A program made the position numbers and the translations under genes. Shown here in pieces: positions 53,205-59,633 of a stretch of DNA of 59,633 nucleotides. This stretch comes from Helicobacter cetorum (GTDB lineage Bacteria; Campylobacterota; Campylobacteria; Campylobacterales; DZAY01). The stretch's first letter is position 1; every line of letters begins with the position of its first letter. Location: positions 1 through 59,633 of the forward strand of contig DZAY01000014.1 in the NCBI GenBank assembly GCA_022729735.1. The letters are read 5' to 3'. The notes below the pieces were generated by a model that worked only from the letters and a program-made list of their open reading frames with translations, searched no databases and was not told where the DNA came from.

Positions 53205-54073
53205 CTAAAAATCACTCTATTTCTACCACTATTTTTTGCTTCATAAAGTGCTAAATCTGACTCTTTTATCATATCATCAATCGTTTTTGAGCTACTATTT
53301 TTTTGTGTAACTCCACAACTTATAGTAAAACCAACATTATGTCCGTTATAATCAACTTTTAAATCTTCTATTTTCGCTCTTATCTCTTCAATATTAGAAA
53401 TTGAACTCTCTTTTTTGTTACTATTAAATATTGCAACAAACTCTTCTCCACCAAATCTCGCAAAAATTGCATCTTTTGGCAACATATCAGATATAGTTTT
53501 TGCCACAATTTTTATAACCAAATCACCACAATCATGACCAAATGTATCATTTACTTTTTTAAAATAGTCAATATCAAACATAACAACAAAAAGCTCATGA
53601 CTTGACTCTTTAAACATAGGTATTGCAAATTCAAAAAACTTTCGTCTATTATAAGCCCCAGTCATCGTATCTCTTGAAGCCAAAAATTCTAAATCTTCAA
53701 TAGTTTTTTTAAGTTTTAATTGAGTTTTTACCCTCTCTATCACTTCCAATCTTTTCAAAGGTTTGCTTACATAATCAATCCCACCAGCTCTATATGCTTT
53801 TGCAATACTCTCTTCATCAGTTTTTGCAGTTATAAAAATTATTGGAATATGTTTTGTATCTTTTTGTGATTTTAAAATTTTACAAACTTCAAAACCATCC
53901 ATATTTGGCATCACAATATCAAGCAGTATCAAATCGATATTTTCACTATTTACAATCTCAATCGCTTTTTCACCACTCACAACAGGTATCACATCAAAAT
54001 CTTCCAAAATGTCAAGTATCACATCAAGGTTCTCTTTTTTGTCATCAACAGCCAAAATTGTTTGATTGTTCAT
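53201..54073 (-). CDS. Response regulator diguanylate cyclase (REC-GGDEF)
   Basis: The 290-residue PleD-like protein has a receiver (LAVDDKKENLDVI; phospho-Asp in LILLDIVMPNMDGF; Thr and Lys kept) and a GGDEF domain (about 128-290) with GGEEF intact. The position of the inhibitory RxxD site reads LPKD, so product feedback may be lost. It overlaps the hybrid kinase gene by four bases. The kinase, ending in an HPt, is the obvious phosphodonor. Together they form a two-gene c-di-GMP control module. Confidence 0.95.
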   Translation of the reverse strand: MNNQTILAVDDKKENLDVILDILEDFDVIPVVSGEKAIEIVNSENIDLILLDIVMPNMDGFEVCKILKSQKDTKHIPIIFITAKTDEESIAKAYRAGGIDYVSKPLKRLEVIERVKTQLKLKKTIEDLEFLASRDTMTGAYNRRKFFEFAIPMFKESSHELFVVMFDIDYFKKVNDTFGHDCGDLVIKIVAKTISDMLPKDAIFARFGGEEFVAIFNSNKKESSISNIEEIRAKIEDLKVDYNGHNVGFTISCGVTQKNSSSKTIDDMIKESDLALYEAKNSGRNRVIFR

Positions 54074-54143
54074 AATACACCCCTTAATTTATATTGGTAT
54101 AAGGTTGGATTATAACTATATCAATTTGAATTCTTTGTTAATT

Positions 54144-54629
54144 TTAGACAGACATCCAATTTTCGTGATGATGTCCCTTTTTTTTCTCCGATTTTATTCT
54201 ATCAACTTCGCTCCAAAAGCTTTCCAATTCAAAATTATCTAAATTTGCAATTTGAATATATTTAAAAACCCCTTCTGTATCAATTATAAATAGTCCATTT
54301 GCAATTTTAAATTTACTATCTTCAATCAAAACACCATAATTTTTTGCAAAATCTAAATTGACATCAAACACTATTTCACAATTTTTAAGATTTAAATTTT
54401 CTACATCTTTGTTACTATCTGTAACAATTATGAATATAAATTTTTTATAAATATCTGCTTTATCAATCAATTCTATCTGTTTTATCATCTTATTTATATT
54501 TGAAGAGCTTATAATTATTTGATTTTTTGGAGCCATCATACCAACTACATTCATAACTCCATCACTTTTTGCAATTCTTACAGCAGGAGCTTCTCCTCCA
54601 ACTTTTCTAACTTTTCCACTAAGTTTCAT
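54144..54629 (-). CDS. Tpx-like thioredoxin-fold protein lacking the peroxidatic cysteine
   Basis: The 161-residue protein resembles thiol peroxidase Tpx in its second half (LDFAKNYGVLIEDSKFKIANGLFIIDTEGVF matches the Tpx NAEFLQAYGV...VVIDENDNV pattern). Where Tpx has the catalytic Cys after FPS(I/L)DTGVC, this protein reads MMAPKNQIIISSS, with no Cys. The only cysteine is C84 in LKNCEIVFD. It ends GHHHENWMSV, a His-rich tail. It is probably not a peroxidase and may bind metal or a partner. It is divergent from moeA. Confidence 0.72.
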   Translation of the reverse strand: MKLSGKVRKVGGEAPAVRIAKSDGVMNVVGMMAPKNQIIISSSNINKMIKQIELIDKADIYKKFIFIIVTDSNKDVENLNLKNCEIVFDVNLDFAKNYGVLIEDSKFKIANGLFIIDTEGVFKYIQIANLDNFELESFWSEVDRIKSEKKKGHHHENWMSV

Positions 54630-54731
54630 AATAACCCCTTTTTAAAAACATATTGCAAATTTTTATCCATTTTAATGACACTCTCAAAACTTTTTAAATA
54701 TAATTAATTTTAGCTTAATAGGAGAGTTTGA

Positions 54732-55967
54732 ATGATAAAAAACATAGATATTGATATGATATTAGATAAAGCTTTTGAGGTTATAAATCCCAAAACAGCA
54801 GTAGAAACTGTTTCAATTTTTGATGCTTTAGATAGAGTAATAGCCCAAGATGTGTATTCGCAAAAAGCTCTTCCACCATTTGATAACTCAAAAATGGATG
54901 GATATGCAATAAATTCAGATGATTTAGGAAAAGTTGTAACTGTTATTGGGACTATATTTGCAGGAAGTGAATTAGAAAACGAGTTAAAAAGTGGTGAAAG
55001 TTTCAAAATTATGACGGGAGCAGTTTTGCCAAAAGGTGCTGATGTAGTTGTTCCATTTGAAGATATTTTGGAGAGTAGTTCAAACTTTATAACTTTACCA
55101 AAAGCGATAAAAAATAGATATATTAGATACAAAAATAGTGAGCTTGAAGTAAATAAACTTATAATTAACTCTGGTGTGAGATTAGCTTCTTCACATTTAG
55201 CACTTTTAGCTTCTCAAGGAGTTTTTGTAATTAAAGTTTTTAAAAAAGTTAAAATTGGAATTTTCTCAAGTGGAAACGAAATTAAAGAGCCGTGGGAGAT
55301 AACAAATAGTTATCAAATTTATAACTCAAACTCTATGGTAATTTATCAAATATTAAAAGAGAGATGTTATGATGTAAGTTATATTGGCTCTCTAAAAGAT
55401 GATAAAGAGTTAATTAAAGCAGAATTAGAGAGTGCATTTCGTGAGTATGATTGCATAATTACAACTGGAGGAGTTAGCAAAGGAGAAGCAGACTTTATAA
55501 AAACTATTTTACCACAAATTGGAGTTATAGAAATTTTTGATAAAATTGATGTAAGACCTGGGAAACCTACAACATTTGGAATAAAAGATGACAAACTATT
55601 TTTTGCACTCCCTGGAAATCCTTTAAGCTCTCTTATGAATTTATCACTTTTTGGATTAGCAATTTTAGAAAAATTTCAAGGAGCAATTAACTATTACCCA
55701 ACTTTTGTAAATGCAAAAAGTTCTAAAAGCTTTAAAATTATTGGTGATAGAGCAAATATTATACTTGGAAATCTCATAAATGGCGAGTTTATTGTATGTA
55801 GAGATAATATGTATGAGAGTGGAATGATATTGCCATTTGTTGAAAGTGATAGTTTTTTGGTGATAAAAAAAGGTGTGGATTTTATAAATTGTGGAGATAT
55901 AGTTAAAGTTATACCTTATAAATTAAAATTTATTGATAAATATGTGGATTTTATAAACTCCCATTAA
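54732..55967 (+). CDS. moeA: Molybdopterin molybdotransferase
   Basis: MoeA inserts molybdate into adenylylated molybdopterin. The 411-residue protein has domain III features (DALDRVIAQDVYS, PPFDNSKMDGYA), the MoCF-biosynth domain (KIGIFSSGNEIKEP, CIITTGGVSKGEADFIK, FALPGNPLSSL), and a C-terminal domain IV. Full length. ATG follows TAGGAGAG. The presence of molybdenum cofactor genes fits an organism with nitrate, formate or sulfur oxidoreductases. Confidence 0.96.
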   Translation: MIKNIDIDMILDKAFEVINPKTAVETVSIFDALDRVIAQDVYSQKALPPFDNSKMDGYAINSDDLGKVVTVIGTIFAGSELENELKSGESFKIMTGAVLPKGADVVVPFEDILESSSNFITLPKAIKNRYIRYKNSELEVNKLIINSGVRLASSHLALLASQGVFVIKVFKKVKIGIFSSGNEIKEPWEITNSYQIYNSNSMVIYQILKERCYDVSYIGSLKDDKELIKAELESAFREYDCIITTGGVSKGEADFIKTILPQIGVIEIFDKIDVRPGKPTTFGIKDDKLFFALPGNPLSSLMNLSLFGLAILEKFQGAINYYPTFVNAKSSKSFKIIGDRANIILGNLINGEFIVCRDNMYESGMILPFVESDSFLVIKKGVDFINCGDIVKVIPYKLKFIDKYVDFINSH

Positions 55968-55972
55968 GGGAG
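55957..55972 (+). terminator. Short hairpin at the moeA stop
   Basis: CTCCC and GGGAG flank the ATTAA that contains the moeA stop codon. No U-tract follows immediately. It may be a weak terminator before the accessory block. Confidence 0.3.
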
Positions 55973-56062
55973 AGTTCCACAAACTACTAAAATTCTACTT
56001 TTTTACATTTAAAAAAACTTACTTAAAATTTCTAATGACTCATATATGTCTGCATAAATTGA

Positions 56063-56075
56063 TACAATAAATTGT
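56063..56075. promoter_or_regulatory. Palindrome overlapping a -10 before the WYL regulator
   Basis: ACAAT-AA-ATTGT is a perfect 5-2-5 inverted repeat (56064-56075). It overlaps TACAAT (56063-56068), a possible -10, 23 bases upstream of the regulator's ATG. Position suits autoregulation by the WYL protein, by inference. Confidence 0.35.
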
Positions 56076-56097
56076 TAAAAAAATTTTGGAGATAAAT

Positions 56098-57012
56098 ATG
56101 AGGAAAACAAAAGAAGATTATGACAAATTACTAAAACGGCTTTCACTTATTTTGACAAAGCTATATCAAGGTGAAAGTTTAACATTAAGAGAGTTAGCAG
56201 AAGAGTTTAATGTTTCAGAGCGAACAATTAGCAGAGATTTAAATGAGAGATTGAGTGATTTTCCAATTTATGCAGAAAAAGGTAAATATAAATTAAGAGA
56301 ATATTTATTTAAAAATCAAAATTTAAATTTTGAAGACAAATTGATACTAAAAATATTAAATGAAATATCCAATAGTTTTTCTTATGAATTTGCCCAAAAA
56401 AGTCAAAAACTTTTATCAAGATTAGAAAGTCCTGAATTCAATCCATTCTATTCTAAACTTTGGTTAGAAAATTTAGAAGATAAATTAACAGAAATTACAT
56501 TGATTGAAAAAGCGATACAAAATCATATTATTATCAATTTTTCATATTATAAAAATAGTGAAATAAATTTAGTTGAAGCAAATCCTTTGAAAATCGCAAA
56601 TTATGATGGTTTGTGGTATTTGATAGCAATTAATAAAAATATTTTAAAAAGTTATTATTTAAGAGATATAAGTGATGTAAAAATATCAAATCAAAATTTT
56701 GTAGTTACAAATAAAGTAGAAAAACTATTACAAAATTCTATCAATATTTGGTTTGGAGATTATCAACCTTTTGAAGTTATTATCTATATAAAACCACAAT
56801 TCACTAAACATTTTAATCGAAAAAAGATAAATCCAACACAAAGAGTTATAAAAAAATATGAAGATGGTGCTATGGAAATTAGCTTTTATGCAACTACACA
56901 AATGGAAGTAATTCCACTAATTAAAAGTTGGATACCATATATAAAATTGATAGAACCAAAAGAGTTAGTTGAAATTATAAAAAATGATTTAAGGAGTTAT
57001 TTAAATGATTAG
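56098..57012 (+). CDS. WYL-domain transcriptional regulator
   Basis: The 304-residue protein has an N-terminal DeoR/HTH_11-type helix-turn-helix (about 15-60; LRELAEEFNVSERTISRDLN), a middle linker, and a WYL domain (about 130-225) with the signature in DGLWYLIAINK and YYLRDISDV. A WCX-type C-terminal wing ends the protein. ATG 56098 was preferred over an upstream TTG because TTGGAGA just before it is a ribosome binding site. WYL regulators often control defence loci and respond to nucleic acid fragments. It precedes the Rpn-type array. Confidence 0.93.
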   Translation: MRKTKEDYDKLLKRLSLILTKLYQGESLTLRELAEEFNVSERTISRDLNERLSDFPIYAEKGKYKLREYLFKNQNLNFEDKLILKILNEISNSFSYEFAQKSQKLLSRLESPEFNPFYSKLWLENLEDKLTEITLIEKAIQNHIIINFSYYKNSEINLVEANPLKIANYDGLWYLIAINKNILKSYYLRDISDVKISNQNFVVTNKVEKLLQNSINIWFGDYQPFEVIIYIKPQFTKHFNRKKINPTQRVIKKYEDGAMEISFYATTQMEVIPLIKSWIPYIKLIEPKELVEIIKNDLRSYLND

Positions 57013-57073
57013 TGAGATTTTATATGCTTTTGCACTTAAAATAATAAATATGTTGAAAGTGATAAATTTATAA
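57005..57073 (+). CDS. Possible 22-residue hydrophobic peptide
   Basis: An ATG at 57005, overlapping the WYL gene's stop (ATGATTAG), has a good AAGGAG eight bases upstream. It opens MISEILYAFALKIINMLKVINL, a mostly hydrophobic helix. It could be a small membrane peptide or chance. Nothing else supports it. Confidence 0.25.
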   Translation: MISEILYAFALKIINMLKVINL

Positions 57074-57121
57074 TTTTAAAATTTAATAGGTTAGAATATT
57101 TTAAAACTAAAAGGATAAACA

Positions 57122-58006
57122 ATGTCAAGAAAATTAGTAAGTTTTGATTGGGCAATGAAGAAGATATTAAGAGAAAAATCTAATTTTGAAATATTAGAAG
57201 GTTTTTTAAGTGAGCTTTTATGTTTTGATGTTTCTATAATTGAAATCTTGGAAAGTGAAGCAAATCAAGATGATGAGTTTGATAAATTTAATCGAGTTGA
57301 TATGCTTGTAAAAAATGATAAAGGTGAATTGATTTTAATCGAACTTCAACACAATAGCGAAACAGACTATTTTCATAGAATGATTTATGGCACTTCAAAA
57401 CTAATTTGCCAATATATCGATGGTGGCAGAGGATATAAACAAGTAAAAAAAGTTTATTCAGTAAATATTGTATATTTTGATTTAGGGCAAGGCGAAGATT
57501 ATTTGTATCACGGAAAGATGGATTTTAAAGGTTTAAACAAAAAAGAGAGCGATTTGAAACTCTCAAATTATCAAAAAAGAGAGTTTAATAAAAGTGAAGT
57601 TTATGAAATCTTCCCAGAATACTACATTATCAAAGTTAATAGCTTTAATGATATTGCAAAAAACACAATTGATGAGTGGATATATTTCCTTAAAACTGAA
57701 GAAATACAAGATAATTTCAAAGCCAAAGGATTAGAAAAAGCAAAAGAAAAACTTGATGTTTTAAAACTTACTTATGAAGAAAAACTAAAATATCAAAGAA
57801 AAGTAGAAAATAAAATGCTTGAAATATCACTACTTGACACTGCTAAGATTGAAGGAAAAATGAAAGGTGAGCAAGAAGGAATTGAAAAAGGTGAAAAGTT
57901 GGCAAAAATAGAAATTGCGAAAAAATCACTTTTAAAAGGTTTAGATGTAGATGTAATTGCTGATTTAACTGGTTTAAGTATTCATGAGATTGAAAAATTA
58001 AAATAA
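57122..58006 (+). CDS. Rpn-family PD-(D/E)XK nuclease (transposase-like)
   Basis: The 294-residue protein belongs to the Rpn/PDDEXK_2 group. It shows KLVSFDWAMKKILREKSNFEILEGFL at the start, Asp60 in NRVDMLV and Glu74-x-Gln76 in LILIELQ as the nuclease core, then RMIYGTSKLICQYI. A coiled charged C-terminus follows, ending with a short helix (SLLKGLDVDVIADLTGLSIHEIEKLK) seen in this family. Rpn proteins nick DNA and promote RecA-independent recombination in vitro; their cellular role, including possible phage defence, is debated. It lies downstream of the WYL gene. The following 519-codon gene starts 15 bases after its stop. Confidence 0.92.
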   Translation: MSRKLVSFDWAMKKILREKSNFEILEGFLSELLCFDVSIIEILESEANQDDEFDKFNRVDMLVKNDKGELILIELQHNSETDYFHRMIYGTSKLICQYIDGGRGYKQVKKVYSVNIVYFDLGQGEDYLYHGKMDFKGLNKKESDLKLSNYQKREFNKSEVYEIFPEYYIIKVNSFNDIAKNTIDEWIYFLKTEEIQDNFKAKGLEKAKEKLDVLKLTYEEKLKYQRKVENKMLEISLLDTAKIEGKMKGEQEGIEKGEKLAKIEIAKKSLLKGLDVDVIADLTGLSIHEIEKLK

Positions 58007-58020
58007 AAAGGAGAAAATAG

Positions 58021-59580
58021 ATGAGTAAATATGAAGTTTTAACAATAGAAGATGAAGAGAAATTAGCAGAAAAACATGGTATTGAAGTTTTTGGAAGTGA
58101 AGAAAATGCGAAAAGCACAGTTGAGTTAATAAAGGAAACTTTAAATTCATATTTCAATAAACCAAAAGATTTACCTCTAAATGAGTGGGTGAAGTTGGAG
58201 TTAGCAAAACATCCAAATGAGTTTCCAAATAAAGAAGTGATAGAAAAAAGTTCTAAAGAGATTATTGAGAGTGTTGAAGTTATCGAAGCTGATTATGAAG
58301 AGATAAAAAAAGATGTGAAAGATGGCAAAAGTGTAGAGAGTTGGATAGCAAAAAAGATAGAAACAGGTGCAACTTCTGCAAATATTGTAAATGTGGGAAC
58401 TTATGCGAAAGGGATTGAAAATGCCCTAAAAGAAGCGAATGAACAATCTATAAGAATTTATACAAATCGTAATGGTGAGATGAATTTAAATCCAAATCTT
58501 CATGGATTTGTGGCAGAAAATCATCATGTTAATAGTTTTAATATAGAAGCAACGACAAAAAATAGTCCTTATCGTGCAGAGATATTAGAAAGCACCAATA
58601 AAAATTCGGTTGATATTCAGATAAAAGATATTAGAACTGGCGAAGTTGTCAAACGGTATCAAGCAAAATATGGACAAAATGCAAAATCAACTGATAAACT
58701 ATTTTTAGATGAAGATAGTAATTATAAGTATAAAGGACAAGGCAAACTTGTGCCAAAAGGGCAAGAGAGTGAAATCAAAAATGCCAAAGATTGTATTGAA
58801 ATAGATGGAGTAAAATCAAAATCGTTAAGCTATGAAGAAGCTAAAAAAATACAAGCAGAGATACAACAAGAGAAAAATATAAGAGAGCATAATTGGGATA
58901 AGGTTGATAAAACCATAATAGCTAAATCTATCGCTATGGAAACTTCTAAAATGGTAATGTTTCATTCGCTTATTCAAGGTGGTAGGGTTTTAGCAAGAAG
59001 AGTTTGGAATAAAATCAGAGGTGAAAAAAATCAAAAGGTTAAAACAGATTTAAAAGAGTGGTTTGATAGTAGTGTAGATGGTGCAAAATCAATAGGAATT
59101 AAAACGGCAATTGTAACAGGAGTTACGATAGCAGTTAGAAAAGGGTTTATGAAAATTGCAAAAAGCACACCAATTGCAACAATTACAAATATAGTTCATG
59201 TTGGAATAGAAAATGCCAAAATTATGTATAAAATGGCAATGGGTCATATTACACTTAAAGAAGGTTTAAAAGAGATGAGTGTTGTAAATGCTTCTACTCT
59301 TGGTGGAATTGCTGGAGCTATTAAAGGTGGAGCTATTGGCACTTCTTTAGGAGCAATATTTTCTCCAGTTGGAGCTATGATTTGTGGATTTATTGGTAGT
59401 GCTGTTGGTGGTATTGCTGGAAGTGGAGTTGGTGAGCTGATTGTAAAAGGTACTGAAAAAGTAGTTAATTATGCAGTTGATACTTATAAAAGTGTTGCAA
59501 AAGCTGTATGTGATGTTGGTTCTAAAGTTGGAAATAGTATCTCTGCTGGTTTTAATAAAGTTAAAAGTTTTTTTAGTTAA
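58021..59580 (+). CDS. Unknown protein: candidate PD-(D/E)XK-like core plus glycine-zipper membrane region
   Basis: I do not recognise this 519-residue protein as a named family. Residues about 1-140 are acidic and helical. Residues about 155-225 hold HGFVAENHHVNSFN (Glu166), NSVDIQI (Asp198) and KRYQAKYGQN (Gln214-x-Lys216), an E...D...QxK order compatible with a PD-(D/E)XK nuclease. Residues about 425-480 are a glycine-rich membrane-prone stretch (GGIAGAIKGGAIGTSLGAIF; AVGGIAGSGVGELI) with GxxxG spacing, followed by an amphipathic tail (VGNSISAGFNKVKSFFS). It is embedded between two Rpn genes. Nuclease activity is inference from motif order. Confidence 0.55.
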   Translation: MSKYEVLTIEDEEKLAEKHGIEVFGSEENAKSTVELIKETLNSYFNKPKDLPLNEWVKLELAKHPNEFPNKEVIEKSSKEIIESVEVIEADYEEIKKDVKDGKSVESWIAKKIETGATSANIVNVGTYAKGIENALKEANEQSIRIYTNRNGEMNLNPNLHGFVAENHHVNSFNIEATTKNSPYRAEILESTNKNSVDIQIKDIRTGEVVKRYQAKYGQNAKSTDKLFLDEDSNYKYKGQGKLVPKGQESEIKNAKDCIEIDGVKSKSLSYEEAKKIQAEIQQEKNIREHNWDKVDKTIIAKSIAMETSKMVMFHSLIQGGRVLARRVWNKIRGEKNQKVKTDLKEWFDSSVDGAKSIGIKTAIVTGVTIAVRKGFMKIAKSTPIATITNIVHVGIENAKIMYKMAMGHITLKEGLKEMSVVNASTLGGIAGAIKGGAIGTSLGAIFSPVGAMICGFIGSAVGGIAGSGVGELIVKGTEKVVNYAVDTYKSVAKAVCDVGSKVGNSISAGFNKVKSFFS

Positions 59581-59595
59581 TTAAAAGGATAAAAA

Positions 59596-59633
59596 ATGTC
59601 AAGAAAATTAGTAAGCTTTGATTGGGCAATGAA
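59596..59633 (+). CDS. Second Rpn-family gene (start only; cut by window end)
   Basis: The first 12 codons encode MSRKLVSFDWAM and match the Rpn gene at 57122 with only one base difference in 38 (AGC for AGT at codon 7; both code Ser). The ribosome binding site AAAAGGATAA is also shared. It continues beyond the window. This indicates a recent tandem duplication flanking the 519-residue protein gene. Confidence 0.85.
   Translation, partial: MSRKLVSFDWAM

Overview
The window is low-GC DNA of a Campylobacterota (Epsilonproteobacteria) chromosome. The evidence is a single-ORF RpoB-RpoC fusion as in Helicobacter and Wolinella, an AT-rich genome with -10-only promoters, the gene order tRNA-tuf-rpmG-trpT-secE-nusG-rplKAJL-rpoBC-rpsL-rpsG-fusA, and a Helicobacter/Campylobacter-like tmRNA tag. 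The very large number of chemosensory and cyclic-di-GMP genes points to a motile, free-living relative of that lineage rather than a host-restricted Helicobacter. I cannot name the genus.

Layout. 1-17.0 kb: translation and transcription core (six tRNAs, EF-Tu, L33, SecE, NusG, L11/L1/L10/L7-L12, RpoBC, S12, S7, EF-G). 17.1-23.6 kb: accessory block with Tag glycosylase, a PIN-domain gene broken by a one-base frameshift, a Crp/Fnr regulator next to a DUF2141 protein and a FAD desaturase-like enzyme, and an ATPase + DUF4435/Toprim pair that looks like a PARIS anti-phage system. 23.7-28.3 kb (minus strand): a urea/amide-type periplasmic binding protein, a membrane Cache-HAMP-PAS sensor with no kinase, and a REC-GGDEF-EAL response regulator. 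28.4-29.3 kb: YbgC thioesterase and a class IV aminotransferase. 29.3-38.8 kb: a full chemosensory locus. On the minus strand lie an MCP, a small unknown protein, then CheY, CheA, CheW, CheW and a dual-REC diguanylate cyclase. On the plus strand lie CheR, CheD and CheB. 38.9-46.8 kb: a solitary PemK/MazF-like protein, a haem-c/PAS sensor, a WD40-like protein, PurH and a long response regulator. 46.8-50.0 kb: SagB-type oxidoreductase, cupin, PanB, TrpA. 50.0-54.1 kb: tmRNA, then on the minus strand a REC-GGDEF protein followed by a PAS-PAS-HK-REC-REC-HPt hybrid kinase. 54.1-56.0 kb: a cysteine-poor Tpx-like protein and MoeA. 56.1 kb to the end: a WYL regulator and a tandem array of Rpn-type nuclease / candidate nuclease with glycine-rich membrane tail / second Rpn copy (cut by the window edge).

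How they work together. The chemosensory locus combines an MCP carrying a C-terminal WxxF tether, two CheWs, CheA, CheR, CheB, CheD and CheY with a diguanylate cyclase in the same tightly packed operon. This resembles the Wsp plan (receptor array controlling c-di-GMP) but has a different architecture. At least four c-di-GMP-related proteins lie within 31 kb, so surface or motility decisions may be integrated here. The accessory ends carry two candidate defence loci (PARIS-like, and the WYL-Rpn array).

No stretch longer than about 300 bases lacks a gene. The longest gaps (about 80-150 bases) hold promoters, hairpins or nothing I could recognise.
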